In this document: positions 16,971-26,387 of the stretch, piece by piece
How the letters are laid out: each line of letters begins with the position of its first letter
Numbering within the stretch: position 1 is the stretch's first letter
Assembly (NCBI RefSeq): GCF_003240585.1
Contig: NZ_PCDP01000080.1
Span: 1-64,000 of the forward strand
DNA length: 64,000 bases
Direction: 5' to 3'
Source of the DNA: Arminella tubonensis
Lineage (GTDB): Bacteria; Pseudomonadota; Alphaproteobacteria; Rhizobiales; Rhizobiaceae
Position numbers and translations under genes: made by a program
Notes under the pieces: generated by a model
Seen by the model: only the letters and a program-made list of their open reading frames with translations
The model's database searches: none
Told to the model about the DNA's origin: nothing

Positions 16971-17780
16971 ATGAGCGACATCGAAAAGGCCCGCTGGCAG
17001 AGCGATCTCGACCTGATCGCCGATGCGGCGCAGCAGGCCGGCACGGTTGCCCTCAGCTTCTTTCGCCAGTCGCCCGAAGTCTGGTGGAAGAACGAAGGCC
17101 GCTCACCCGTCAGCGCAGCCGACTTCGCGGCCAACGAGAAGCTGGCGTCGATCCTCATGTCCGCGCGACCCGACTACGGCTGGCTTTCCGAGGAAACCGA
17201 CGACGATCCGGCGCGACTCGACTGCGAGACGGTATTCGTGGTCGACCCGATCGATGGCACGCGTGGATTTCTCGCCGGCATGGAAACCTGGTGCGTCAGC
17301 GTCGCGGTGGTGACGAACGGGCGCCCGGTTGCAGGCGTGCTCTATGCGCCGGCGCTGGAGGAATTGTTCCTGGCGGGAGCGGAAGGCCCGGCGCTGAAGA
17401 ACGGCAAGGAGATCGCGGTTTCCAACGCTGGCGAACATGCTGTCCAGCGACTGGCCACAGGGGAAGACATGCTGACCGGCTTCGAGCCCGGTTTCCGCAA
17501 GACCGTCGAGAGGGTCAAGCATGTGCCGTCGCTTGCCTATCGGCTGGCCATGGTCGCTGACGGGCGCCTGGAAGGGACGTTGGTCAAGCGCGACAGCCAC
17601 GACTGGGATCTGGCAGCCGCCGACCTCATCCTGAGCCAAGCCGGCGGCGCCCTCGTCGATCTCTCCGGCGATCTCCTGGTTTACAACAAGGCCAGCGTCA
17701 GCCACGGCGAGCTCTGCGGTGCCGCCGTGGCGCATATGCCGACGTTTTTGCACCAGCTCTCCCACCGACGAGACAGTTGA
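16971..17780 (+). CDS. Inositol-monophosphatase family phosphatase (CysQ-like)
   Basis: 269 residues. Metal-binding motifs of the family are intact: GWLSEETDDD (Glu about 68), VVDPIDGTRGF (about 83-93) and SHDWDLAAADLIL. The best match is the 3'(2'),5'-bisphosphate nucleotidase/CysQ branch, which recycles PAP from sulfate assimilation, though inositol-phosphatase activity is possible. ATG at 16971 is preceded by GGAGACTGGA; a TTG six bases earlier is in frame. Lies 20 nt after pmbA and ahead of the DUF4170 gene. Confidence 0.88.
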   Translation: MSDIEKARWQSDLDLIADAAQQAGTVALSFFRQSPEVWWKNEGRSPVSAADFAANEKLASILMSARPDYGWLSEETDDDPARLDCETVFVVDPIDGTRGFLAGMETWCVSVAVVTNGRPVAGVLYAPALEELFLAGAEGPALKNGKEIAVSNAGEHAVQRLATGEDMLTGFEPGFRKTVERVKHVPSLAYRLAMVADGRLEGTLVKRDSHDWDLAAADLILSQAGGALVDLSGDLLVYNKASVSHGELCGAAVAHMPTFLHQLSHRRDS

Positions 17781-17841
17781 CCTTTTGGTCAAAATCCCTC
17801 AGATGAAAGCCCGAGGGGAGAGACTTGAGAAAGAGACTGAT

Positions 17842-18093
17842 ATGACTGATCCCAGCGGTAACAAGCAGCTTTTGCACCTCGTATTCGGCGGTGAGCTCGA
17901 GAGCCTCGACGAAATCGAATTTCGCGACCTGAAGGACCTCGATATCGTCGGCATCTATCCCGATTATGCGAGCGCGCTCACGGTCTGGAAAGCCAAGGCG
18001 CAGCAGACCGTTGACAACGCCCATATGCGTTATTTCATCGTGCACATGCATCGCTTGCTCGACCCGCAGAACAAATCGGCCCTAAAAGGCTGA
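17842..18093 (+). CDS. DUF4170 protein
   Basis: 83 residues, starting MTDPSGNKQLLHLVFGGELE. Matches the small alphaproteobacterial DUF4170 family, with the conserved DIVGIYPDYASALTVWKAKAQ core and the YFIVHMHRLLDP end. It is soluble and its function is unknown. In many relatives it lies between the CysQ-like phosphatase gene and waaA, as here, suggesting a link to lipopolysaccharide core synthesis (inference from context only). A GAGAAAGAG ribosome site precedes the ATG. Confidence 0.88.
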   Translation: MTDPSGNKQLLHLVFGGELESLDEIEFRDLKDLDIVGIYPDYASALTVWKAKAQQTVDNAHMRYFIVHMHRLLDPQNKSALKG

Positions 18094-18270
18094 CTTTTGC
18101 CTCATTGATGTCAGAAATAGCCATCGGGACAGGCGTCACTCTTCGCCGTCCGCCCGTTCTGTTCCGTGCTGTTTCAAACGCATGCTTGAGCGAAGAATTC
18201 GGGCTTCTGATCGCAACAAAAATTGGGACTTGGCTTAGATGACGATCACTAGGGATCGGAGGCAATCGAG

Positions 18271-19593
18271 ATGAGCAGCCTGAGGGCCCGCTTCGCTTTG
18301 AGTGCCTACCGGTTGGGTGGCATTGCGATCTATCCGTTGATCAGCCCCTATCTGACCTTTCGTGCGGCCAAGGGCAAGGAAGATCGCGCCCGGCGTATGG
18401 AACGCTTCGGTTACGCCAGCGCCAACCGCCCGCAGGGACCGCTAGTCTGGATCCATGCCGCAAGCGTCGGCGAGACCACGGCGGTCATTCCGCTGATCCG
18501 CGAAATTCGCCGCCGCGACATCCATGTGTTATTGACGACGGGAACGACCACCTCGGCCAAGCTGGCATACACCCGCCTCGGCGACGAGGCGATCCATCAA
18601 TACGTTCCGCTCGACCTCAAGCCGGCCATCGGCCGCTTCCTCGAATATTGGCAGCCGGATTGCGCCATCGTAGCAGAATCCGAAATCTGGCCGGTGACGA
18701 TCCTCGAACTCCGGCAACGGCATATCCCGCAGATCCTGGTCAATGCCCGCATGTCCGACCGGTCCTTCGCCCGCTGGCAGCGCCGCCCCTCGCTTTCGGA
18801 AGCACTGTTCGGGAGCCTGGCATTGGTTGTCGCCCAGTCCGATCTCGATGCCGAGCGGTTCCGCGACCTTGGCGCCCTGCAGGTGGTGAAATCAGGCAAT
18901 CTCAAGGTCGATACCGACGCGCCGCCCTATGACGCCGCCGTTTTTGCCCGCTACATGAAAGAGATCGGCGATCGGAAGACCTGGGCAGCCATCTCGACGT
19001 TCGACGGCGAAGAAGATGCCGCCGCGGTTGTCCACAAGATGCTGAAGGAACGCAGCAGCCAGCTCACCATCATCGTCCCGCGCCATCCCGAGCGCTGCGA
19101 CGAGATCGAGGCGAAGCTCGTGGCGCAGGGGCTGAAGGTCGCGCGCCGCACCCGCGATGACGTATTGACACCAGACGTCGATATATTCCTCGGCGATACG
19201 ATCGGCGAAATGGGCCTCTATCTCCGGATGACGGAAGTCGCCTTCGTCGGTCGTTCGCTGTTCGAGCACAAGGGCGGCCAGAATCCGCTCGAGCCGGCCA
19301 TGCTCGGATGCGCGATCCTTTCCGGTGCCCACGTGCAGAATTTCCGCGATGCCTATCAGCGCCTGGCGCGGGGCGGTAGCGCCCGGCTGGTCCGCGACAC
19401 CGAGATGCTAGCCAAGGGCGTCTATTATCTGCTGACGAACGACGACGTTCGTAGCAAGACGATCGAGGCAGGCTTTGCCGCCGTGCACGAAATGCGTGGC
19501 GCATTGGCGACGACGATCAAGGGCCTCGAGCCCTATATCAATCCGCTGACGGTGAAGGCGCGGCTCTTGCCGAAAACGGCCGCCCAGGCCTGA
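18271..19593 (+). CDS. waaA: 3-deoxy-D-manno-octulosonic acid (Kdo) transferase
   Basis: 440 residues, GT30 family. It transfers Kdo from CMP-Kdo to lipid A precursor on the cytoplasmic face of the inner membrane. An N-terminal membrane anchor (YRLGGIAIYPLISPYLTF) is followed by the acceptor half with the catalytic Glu in ASVGETTAVIPLI (about 68-80) and the donor half with the GT30 signature FEHKGGQNPLEPAMLG (about 331-346). CGGAGG lies at a good distance before the ATG. First of a run waaA - HAD hydrolase - lpxK. Confidence 0.96.
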   Translation: MSSLRARFALSAYRLGGIAIYPLISPYLTFRAAKGKEDRARRMERFGYASANRPQGPLVWIHAASVGETTAVIPLIREIRRRDIHVLLTTGTTTSAKLAYTRLGDEAIHQYVPLDLKPAIGRFLEYWQPDCAIVAESEIWPVTILELRQRHIPQILVNARMSDRSFARWQRRPSLSEALFGSLALVVAQSDLDAERFRDLGALQVVKSGNLKVDTDAPPYDAAVFARYMKEIGDRKTWAAISTFDGEEDAAAVVHKMLKERSSQLTIIVPRHPERCDEIEAKLVAQGLKVARRTRDDVLTPDVDIFLGDTIGEMGLYLRMTEVAFVGRSLFEHKGGQNPLEPAMLGCAILSGAHVQNFRDAYQRLARGGSARLVRDTEMLAKGVYYLLTNDDVRSKTIEAGFAAVHEMRGALATTIKGLEPYINPLTVKARLLPKTAAQA

Positions 19594-19623
19594 TAGGCGA
19601 ACACGGACAAGAAGGTACATGCA

Positions 19624-20352
19624 ATGGCGGCGGATAAGCTGGACAAGATAGCGGGCATCCTGTTCGACAAGGACGGAACCCTGCTCGACTATGATGCCAG
19701 CTGGCTGCCAGTGAACCGCGAGCTTGCCAGCATTGCAGCCCGTGGCGACGAGGCGCTTGCCGATCGGCTGCTTGCGGCCTGCGGGATGGATCCCGCTACG
19801 GGTCATATCGTGCCCGACAGCCTGCTCGCCGCCGGCAACACCCGCCAGATTTCGCAAGGCCTGATCGCCGCCGGCTCGACCATGGACCTCGGCGAACTGA
19901 CGACGCGGCTCGATGCGCTTTTCTCTCATGCTGCCGACCTCTCGGTACCGGTGACCGACCTTGCCGGCTTCTTCCGCCGCCTGCACGAAAGAGGATACAA
20001 GCTCGGCGTCGCCTCCAGCGACAACGAGCGCTCGATCCGCCATATCGCCGCGCGCTTCGGCTTCATCGATTATGTCGATTATATCGCCGGCTACGACAGT
20101 GGCTTCGGCACCAAGCCGGAGCCGGGCATGGTGCTGGGTTTCTGCGAGGCGACCGGTCTGCGCCCGGAGCAGGTCGCGGTGGTCGGCGACAACAATCACG
20201 ACTTGCACATGGGCCACAATGCCGGCGTCGGGTTGAAGGTCGCGGTGCTGACAGGAACAGGCTCGCGCGAGTCCTTGATGGCGGCTTCCGACTATTGCCT
20301 CAACGACATCACCGAGCTCGAAGGCCTGTTGCCTTCGCTTCAGCCGGCCTGA
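19624..20352 (+). CDS. HAD-family hydrolase (phosphoglycolate phosphatase-like)
   Basis: 242 residues. HAD motif I is ILFDKDGTLLDY (about 13-24, DxDGT), motif II VASSDNE, motif III the Lys in GTKPEPGMV, and motif IV VVGDNNHDLHMG. Overall it is like Gph/PGP phosphatases with an alpha-helical cap. It lies between waaA and lpxK on the same strand (30 and 110 nt gaps), so a role in cell-envelope sugar phosphate metabolism is possible but unproven. The substrate is unknown. Confidence 0.88.
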   Translation: MAADKLDKIAGILFDKDGTLLDYDASWLPVNRELASIAARGDEALADRLLAACGMDPATGHIVPDSLLAAGNTRQISQGLIAAGSTMDLGELTTRLDALFSHAADLSVPVTDLAGFFRRLHERGYKLGVASSDNERSIRHIAARFGFIDYVDYIAGYDSGFGTKPEPGMVLGFCEATGLRPEQVAVVGDNNHDLHMGHNAGVGLKVAVLTGTGSRESLMAASDYCLNDITELEGLLPSLQPA

Positions 20353-20462
20353 TCCGCTAAACTCTTGCTTTTTCTGCCGATATGTCCTTGTCTGTCCGCG
20401 CTGGCTGACGCGGAAGGGGTCTCGTCTGCAGCAGACTGACGATCGGGCGGGAACAATAACTG

Positions 20463-21506
20463 ATGGTATCGGAAGCACCGCCTTTCTGGTGGACAAGGCC
20501 CGATTGGCGCGCCTGGGGTCTCTGGCCTTTTTCCTTCGTCTACGGCCGCATTGCCGGCTACCGCATGGCGCATGCGCGCCGGGCCTCCGTGCCGGTACCG
20601 GTGATATGCATCGGCAACTTCACCGTCGGCGGCGCTGGCAAGACGCCGACAGCCCTGACAATTGCCCGCGCCGCAAAGCAAAAAGGCCTGAAGCCCGGCT
20701 TCCTCAGTCGCGGCTACGGCGGTTCCCTCGATGTCACGACTGTGGTCGACCCGGCCCATCATCACGCGACGGCCGTCGGCGACGAACCGCTGCTGCTGGC
20801 CCGCGAGGCACTGACGGTGATCTCGCGCCGCCGCGTCGAGGGTGCACGACGGCTCGTCAAGGAGGGTGCCGACCTCATTATCATGGACGATGGTTTCCAG
20901 AGCGCGCGACTGGAGCTCGACTATGCGCTGGTTGTCATCGACACGATGCGCGGCACGGGAAATGGCCATATGGTGCCCGGCGGCCCTGTTCGTGCGCCGA
21001 TCCGCGAACAGCTGCGCCAGGCCTCGGCGCTGCTGAAGGTCGGCAACGGCAACGCCGCAGACGCCATCGTCCGTCTCGCGGCAAGGGCCGGCAAACCGTT
21101 CTTCACGTCTTCGCTGAAAGTCCGGGGGCAGGCGGATCTGGCCGGCCAGAAAGTCCTCGCCTTCGCCGGCATTGCCGATCCGCAGAAATTCTTTCGCACA
21201 GTAGAGCAGCTCGGCGCCACCATCGCCGTTCACCGGCCCTTCGGCGACCACCAGCACCTGAGCGAAGACGAGATCGTCGAGATGCTTGAGGCCGCCGACC
21301 GCGACGGGCTCGAAATCGCCACGACATCGAAGGATTTCGTCCGACTGGTCGGCCACCACGGCCGGGCCGAGGAGCTGTTGCGCCGCTGCCGCGTCATCGA
21401 GGTAGACATGACCTTCACAGATCATCGTGCCCCGTACCTGATCATAGACCGCGCCATCGCCACGTGCCGCGAACGGCGGCTCAAAGAGGGTCGAAAGACG
21501 AGCTGA
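20463..21506 (+). CDS. lpxK: Tetraacyldisaccharide 4'-kinase
   Basis: 347 residues. It phosphorylates the 4' position of the lipid A disaccharide at the inner membrane. The N-terminal amphipathic anchor (WGLWPFSFVYGRIAGYRM) precedes the Walker A loop GNFTVGGAGKTPTAL (about 57-71); the catalytic Asp region IIMDDGFQS (about 139-147) is intact. Length agrees with the family. With waaA it makes this a lipid A/Kdo locus. Confidence 0.96.
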   Translation: MVSEAPPFWWTRPDWRAWGLWPFSFVYGRIAGYRMAHARRASVPVPVICIGNFTVGGAGKTPTALTIARAAKQKGLKPGFLSRGYGGSLDVTTVVDPAHHHATAVGDEPLLLAREALTVISRRRVEGARRLVKEGADLIIMDDGFQSARLELDYALVVIDTMRGTGNGHMVPGGPVRAPIREQLRQASALLKVGNGNAADAIVRLAARAGKPFFTSSLKVRGQADLAGQKVLAFAGIADPQKFFRTVEQLGATIAVHRPFGDHQHLSEDEIVEMLEAADRDGLEIATTSKDFVRLVGHHGRAEELLRRCRVIEVDMTFTDHRAPYLIIDRAIATCRERRLKEGRKTS

Positions 21507-21671
21507 GGTCTTGCTGCAGCGAACGCCCGGTTGACGATGGACGTTGTTGAAATCCCTATTGCAATCCAAGGTAAAGCTGGCTCATAGTGTCGACAGGATT
21601 CATCCAGCACTCTCTTGCCGGAGCGAGGTGCGGGAAAAACCGGGTTTCGTAACGTCGTCGGGGGGCAGCGA

Positions 21672-22871
21672 ATGCGGAATAATTCCTATCGACGGCTGCA
21701 CTTTTCTTTATTTGTTATTTGCGCGGCAGTCGTTTCGGCATGCGATGGCAAGAACAATGCCTACGTGCCCCCGCCCCCACCGAAGGTTCATGTCGCCCTG
21801 CCTCTGCAGCAACCGGTGACGAAATATTTCGAGCTGACCGGCAACACCGCTGCCATCAATTCGGTCGATATCGAAGCCCGCGTCCAGGGCTTCCTGGAAA
21901 CGATCGATTATCAGGACGGCATGCCTGTCACCAAGGGCACCCAGCTTTTCGGCATTCAGAGCGACACCTATCAGGCGCAGCTCGACCAGGCCAAGGCAAC
22001 CCTCGCGTCACAACAGGCCTCCCAGGTCGGCGCGCAGCAGGAATACCTGCGACAGCTCAACCTCAACAAGCAGCAGGTCTCGACACAGACCGCGCTGGAC
22101 AGCGCCAAGGCGACGCTGGACCAGGCCAACGCGGCGATCCTGAACGCAAAGGCGAGCGTCGATCTTGCGGCCATCAACCTCGGCTATACCAAGGTGCTCG
22201 CGCCATTCGACGGCATCGTCACCAGCCATCTCGTCGATGTCGGCGCGCTGGTGGGTGTCTCAGGCCCGACGATGCTTGCAACCATCGTTCAGATGGATCC
22301 GCTCTACGCCAATTTCAGCGTCAGCGAAGCGCAGGTGCTGACGATCAAGGAGGGGCTGGCGAAGCAGGGACGGACGATGAAGCAGACCGACCTTCCTAAC
22401 ATCCCGGTCGAGATCGGGCTGCAGGGCGAGGACGGCTATCCGCACAAGGGCCACCTCGACTATGTCTCGCCGCAGATAGACGCGGCGACCGGAACGCTCT
22501 CGGTGCGCGGCATATTCGACAACAAGGATCGCGCCATGCTGCCGGGCCTGTTCGTCAGGGTCCGCGTGCCTGTCGGGCATCTGGACAAGGCATTGCTCGT
22601 CCGTGACGATGCGATCGGCTCCAATCAGCTGGGCAGCTACGTGCTGGTCCTCGGCAAGGACGATGTTGTCGAGCAGAAAGTGGTGAAGACAGGCCAGCGC
22701 CAGGGCCAGCTCCGCGTCATCGAATCCGGGCTGGACGCGGGTGACTGGGTCGTCACCGAGGGCATCCAGCAGGCGATCCCCGGCAGTAAGGTCGAGCCCG
22801 AAAAGGTGGCGATGGATGCCTCCGGCGCGACCGCAACGGGAGATGCCGCGCCAAAATCGAGCACGCCATGA
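21672..22871 (+). CDS. RND efflux periplasmic adaptor lipoprotein (AcrA/MexE-like)
   Basis: 399 residues. The signal peptide ends in a lipobox (AAVVSAC), so the mature protein is a lipid-anchored membrane fusion protein. A lipoyl/barrel-sandwich half motif (VDIEARVQGFLETIDYQDGMPV), a coiled-coil hairpin rich in Gln and Ala (about 100-160), and the second half (LGYTKVLAPFDGIV) follow in order. ATG at 21672 has GGGGGCAGCG upstream. Overlaps the pump gene by 4 nt (ATGA). No TolC-type outer membrane gene or local regulator adjoins. Confidence 0.93.
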   Translation: MRNNSYRRLHFSLFVICAAVVSACDGKNNAYVPPPPPKVHVALPLQQPVTKYFELTGNTAAINSVDIEARVQGFLETIDYQDGMPVTKGTQLFGIQSDTYQAQLDQAKATLASQQASQVGAQQEYLRQLNLNKQQVSTQTALDSAKATLDQANAAILNAKASVDLAAINLGYTKVLAPFDGIVTSHLVDVGALVGVSGPTMLATIVQMDPLYANFSVSEAQVLTIKEGLAKQGRTMKQTDLPNIPVEIGLQGEDGYPHKGHLDYVSPQIDAATGTLSVRGIFDNKDRAMLPGLFVRVRVPVGHLDKALLVRDDAIGSNQLGSYVLVLGKDDVVEQKVVKTGQRQGQLRVIESGLDAGDWVVTEGIQQAIPGSKVEPEKVAMDASGATATGDAAPKSSTP

Positions 22872-25800
22872 TCTCGCGCTTCTTCATCGAGCGGCCGGTG
22901 CTGGCCAATGTTCTTGCACTCGTCATCGTCCTGATCGGCGCCGTGGCGCTGTTCCAGTTGCCCGTCGCGCAATATCCGAACGTGGTCCCGCCGACCGTAC
23001 AGGTGACGACCCGCTATCCCGGTGCCAGCGCCAAGACCCTGATCGATACAGTCGCCCTGCTGATCGAGCAGCAGGTCAACGGCGTGCAGGACATGCTCTA
23101 CATGCAGTCGACCAGCGCCAGCGACGGGACTTATTCGCTGATTGTGACCTTTGCGATCGGCACCGATGCCGACCAGGCGCAGGTCCTGGTGCAGAACCGC
23201 GTTGCCATCGCCATGTCTTCGCTGCCGGAAGCCGTGCAGGTCCAGGGCGTCACCACGCAGAAGAAATCGACGGCGATTCTCGGGTTTGTCAGCCTGAGCT
23301 CGCCAGATGGCCGGTACGACAGTCTGTTCTTGTCGAATTACGCAGTCATCAATCTGCAGAACGAGCTGGCGCGCCTCCCGGGCGTCGGCAATGTCAACGT
23401 GTTCGGGGCCGGTCAGTACGCAATGCGCATCTGGATGGACCCGGATCTGTTGCAGGCCCGCGGGCTGACGCCTCAGGACGTCATCAATGTTGTCCAGCAG
23501 CAGAGCCAGGAGGTTCCGGCCGGTCAGCTGGGAATTCCGCCGGCGCCCAAGGGCCAGAATTTTCAGTACACGCTCAACGTCAACGGCCGTCTCAACGACG
23601 CACCTGACTATGAGGATATCATCGTCAAGGTCGACCAGCAGAACGGCGGACGGGTGACGCGGGTCCGTGATATCGGCCACGTCGAGCTCGGCGCCCAGAC
23701 CTACAGCCAGTCCTTCATGCAAAATGGCCATCCGGCCGCCGGTATCGGCATTTCTCAGCTGCCCGAGGCGAATGCGATCTCCGTTGCCGAAGCGGTCACC
23801 ACCAAGATGGTCGAGCTTTCGAAGAGCTTCCCGCCGGGCCTTGTCTATCAGATCCCCTTCGACACGACGAAATTCGTCAAGGCTTCGATCGACGAGGTCT
23901 ATGTCACGCTGATCGAAGCCGGTGTCCTGGTGCTGGTGGTAATCCTCGTCTTTCTCCAGGATTGGCGCGCCATGCTGGTGCCGGCGACGACAGTGCCTGT
24001 CACGATCATCGGTGCCTTCGCCGCCATGGCGGCGCTCGACTTTACCGTCAATCTCTCGACGCTGTTTGCCATCGTTCTGGCAATCGGCATCGTCGTCGAC
24101 GACGCGATCGTCATCGTCGAGGGTGTCGCGCGCCACATCGAGGAAGGTCTGAGCGGCAGGGAGGCGGCCGAGAAGGCGATGGACGAACTTTTCGGCCCGG
24201 TCATCGGTATCACGCTGGTGCTGATGGCGGTGTTCGTTCCGGCTGCCTTTCTTCCGGGCTTGACGGGCCAGCTTTACCGGCAGTTCGCGCTCGTCATCGC
24301 CGCAACCGCATTGATCAGCGCGATCAATGCGATGACGTTGAAGCCGACGCAATGCGCGCTGTGGCTGCGCAAGCCCGTGCCGCTGGAGAAACGCAATTTC
24401 TTCTATCGTGGCTTCAACAGGATCTACGATTCCGCCGAGCGCCGATACGCAGGCGTCATCGCAGGAATGGTTCACCACAGCGCCATTGCCGTCGTCGTGG
24501 CGCTGGCCCTGATCGCGGTTGCCGTGTGGGGCCTGACACGACTGCCGACCGCCTTTCTCCCCGTCGAGGATCAGGGTTATGTCCTGATTGCCGCGCAGCT
24601 GCCGGACGCGGCCTCCAAGGAGCGAACGGATGCGGTCATGCAGCAGATCAGCAAGATCGCCGAGCAAACGCCGGGCGTCGACCAGGTGCTGACCATCAGC
24701 GGCATTTCGGTCCTCGACAATAGCGCCAGCCTGCCGAATGCCGGTGTCGCCTACGTCGTCCTCAAGGATTGGGGCGTGCGCGGCAAGGCGAAGGGCCAGG
24801 ATCTGCTGTCGATCTACGAGCACCTCAATGGCGCCCTGACAAACGTGCTGCAGGCGAGAACCCAGGTGATCGTCCCGCCGCCGATCCAGGGCATCGGCAA
24901 TGCCAACGGCTTCACCATGCAGGTGGAAATCAAAAGCGGCAATTTCGACTATCCGCTGCTGCAGAGCCTTGCCGACACACTGGTCAAGAACGGCAACGCC
25001 CAGTCTTCGCTTCAGAGGCTGAACACGACCTTCCGGGCCGATGTCCCGCAGCTTTCGGTCGCGGTCGATCGCGTCAAGGCCGAGACGCTGGGTATCACCG
25101 TCGGGCAGGTCTTCTCGGCGCTGTCGGGATATGTCGGATCCAGCTACGTCACCCAGTTTAACAAATTCGGGCGGACTTTCCAGGTCTATGTCCAGGCATC
25201 GTCCGGCTTTCGGGTCGGGCCCGACGACATCCGCAATCTCAAGGTCAAGGCCGGCAACGGCACGATGGTGCCGCTCGGAACAGTGACGGATATCACCAGC
25301 GTCCAAGGCCCGTCCCTCATCAGCCTCTACAACCTCTATCCCACGGCGACCATCGTCGGGGGAGCGGCCACCGGCTTCAGTTCGGGCCAGTCTCTCGACG
25401 TCATGGAGCAGCTCGCCAGCCAGACCCTGCCGCCGGGTACGGGTTTCGAATGGACGGCGCTGTCCTATCAGGAAAAGGTGGTGGGCGGGCAGATCTACTT
25501 TGTCTTCGCGCTGGCCATGCTACTGGTCTACTTCGTGCTTGCCGGCCAGTATGAGAGCTGGCTGCTGCCGCTCGCGGTCATCCTCGCCGTGCCGCTTGCC
25601 CTTCTCGGAACGGTCGGTGCGCTCACGGCACTTGGCGTCGCGAACAATCTCTACACCCAGATCGGTCTCATCCTGCTGATCGCGCTCGCCTCGAAGAATG
25701 CCATCCTGATTGTCGAATATGCGAGGGAGAAGCGAGCGGGGGGCATGGAGATATTGGAGGCCGCCGTAGAGGCGGCCCGTCTGCGCTTGAGGCCGATCCT

Positions 25801-26020
25801 GATGACGTCATTCGCCTTCATCCTGGGTGTCCTGCCGCTGGTTCTCGCTTCGGGCGCCGGCGCATCGGCGCGCAAGTCGATCGGCATCTCGGTATTCAGC
25901 GGCATGATCGCCTCGACCTGCCTTGCCGTGCTGTTCGTGCCGTCCTTCTACGTCGTGCTGCAGCGTCTCGCCGAGCGCCGAACGCGGCGCAGCAGCGATG
26001 CTGTTCTACAGCCTGAATGA
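22868..26020 (+). CDS. RND multidrug efflux permease (HAE1/AcrB type)
   Basis: 1050 residues, standard AcrB length. Opens FFIERPVLANVLALVIVLIG, has two periplasmic loops and 12 membrane helices, and carries the proton-relay Asp pair in GIVVDDAIVIVE (about 405-416). The partner helices include the KNAILIVEYA segment near 945. Drives drug/proton exchange across the inner membrane with the preceding adaptor and an outer membrane channel encoded elsewhere. Substrates are not predictable from sequence. Confidence 0.95.
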   Translation: MISRFFIERPVLANVLALVIVLIGAVALFQLPVAQYPNVVPPTVQVTTRYPGASAKTLIDTVALLIEQQVNGVQDMLYMQSTSASDGTYSLIVTFAIGTDADQAQVLVQNRVAIAMSSLPEAVQVQGVTTQKKSTAILGFVSLSSPDGRYDSLFLSNYAVINLQNELARLPGVGNVNVFGAGQYAMRIWMDPDLLQARGLTPQDVINVVQQQSQEVPAGQLGIPPAPKGQNFQYTLNVNGRLNDAPDYEDIIVKVDQQNGGRVTRVRDIGHVELGAQTYSQSFMQNGHPAAGIGISQLPEANAISVAEAVTTKMVELSKSFPPGLVYQIPFDTTKFVKASIDEVYVTLIEAGVLVLVVILVFLQDWRAMLVPATTVPVTIIGAFAAMAALDFTVNLSTLFAIVLAIGIVVDDAIVIVEGVARHIEEGLSGREAAEKAMDELFGPVIGITLVLMAVFVPAAFLPGLTGQLYRQFALVIAATALISAINAMTLKPTQCALWLRKPVPLEKRNFFYRGFNRIYDSAERRYAGVIAGMVHHSAIAVVVALALIAVAVWGLTRLPTAFLPVEDQGYVLIAAQLPDAASKERTDAVMQQISKIAEQTPGVDQVLTISGISVLDNSASLPNAGVAYVVLKDWGVRGKAKGQDLLSIYEHLNGALTNVLQARTQVIVPPPIQGIGNANGFTMQVEIKSGNFDYPLLQSLADTLVKNGNAQSSLQRLNTTFRADVPQLSVAVDRVKAETLGITVGQVFSALSGYVGSSYVTQFNKFGRTFQVYVQASSGFRVGPDDIRNLKVKAGNGTMVPLGTVTDITSVQGPSLISLYNLYPTATIVGGAATGFSSGQSLDVMEQLASQTLPPGTGFEWTALSYQEKVVGGQIYFVFALAMLLVYFVLAGQYESWLLPLAVILAVPLALLGTVGALTALGVANNLYTQIGLILLIALASKNAILIVEYAREKRAGGMEILEAAVEAARLRLRPILMTSFAFILGVLPLVLASGAGASARKSIGISVFSGMIASTCLAVLFVPSFYVVLQRLAERRTRRSSDAVLQPE

Positions 26021-26048
26021 TGGCGCAAAACAAAAGGTTGAAGCGCTC

Positions 26049-26279
26049 TCAGCGCTTCTGGTTGGGCAGAGCGCCGGCGCGCTTGTCGGCCTCGAGCGAC
26101 AGGATGACGTCGGCATAGGCTTCCTGCCGGGCAACGCTCCAGTAGCGCAGTTCATCAAGCGGTATGTGCTTGCCGCTGATCGCGCAGATCACGTAGGAGC
26201 CCGGAGCGAGGATCTGGAAATCGCCGTCGAGATAGCGGACCTTCGCCTCCCGGTTCCCATGTCCCTCGAAAAGATTCAT
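26049..26279 (-). CDS. DUF2093 protein
   Basis: 76 residues, starting MNLFEGHGNREAKVRYLDGD. It matches DUF2093, a small alphaproteobacterial family with conserved GSYVICAISGKHIPLDELRYWSV. The paired C/G-rich segment around CAISG is suggestive of a small beta fold; function unknown. Convergent with the RND pump gene (28-nt gap) and downstream of mutL by 108 nt. In other rhizobia DUF2093 is often near lpxK, so its distance here may reflect later insertion of the efflux genes (inference). Confidence 0.88.
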   Translation of the reverse strand: MNLFEGHGNREAKVRYLDGDFQILAPGSYVICAISGKHIPLDELRYWSVARQEAYADVILSLEADKRAGALPNQKR

Positions 26280-26387
26280 CGCAGTCGCTCTCCTGACGCC
26301 TATCGCATATGTGCTGCTCGCATAAAAGTCGCGGCGCTGCAGTCACCAACCTGCCATACTCCGGCGGACGGCACATTTCCAGTTTTT

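Noticed and set aside
22637..25306. An 889-codon minus-strand frame opposite the RND pump
   Set aside because: Composition is that of a reverse-strand shadow; the plus strand encodes a complete AcrB-type pump.
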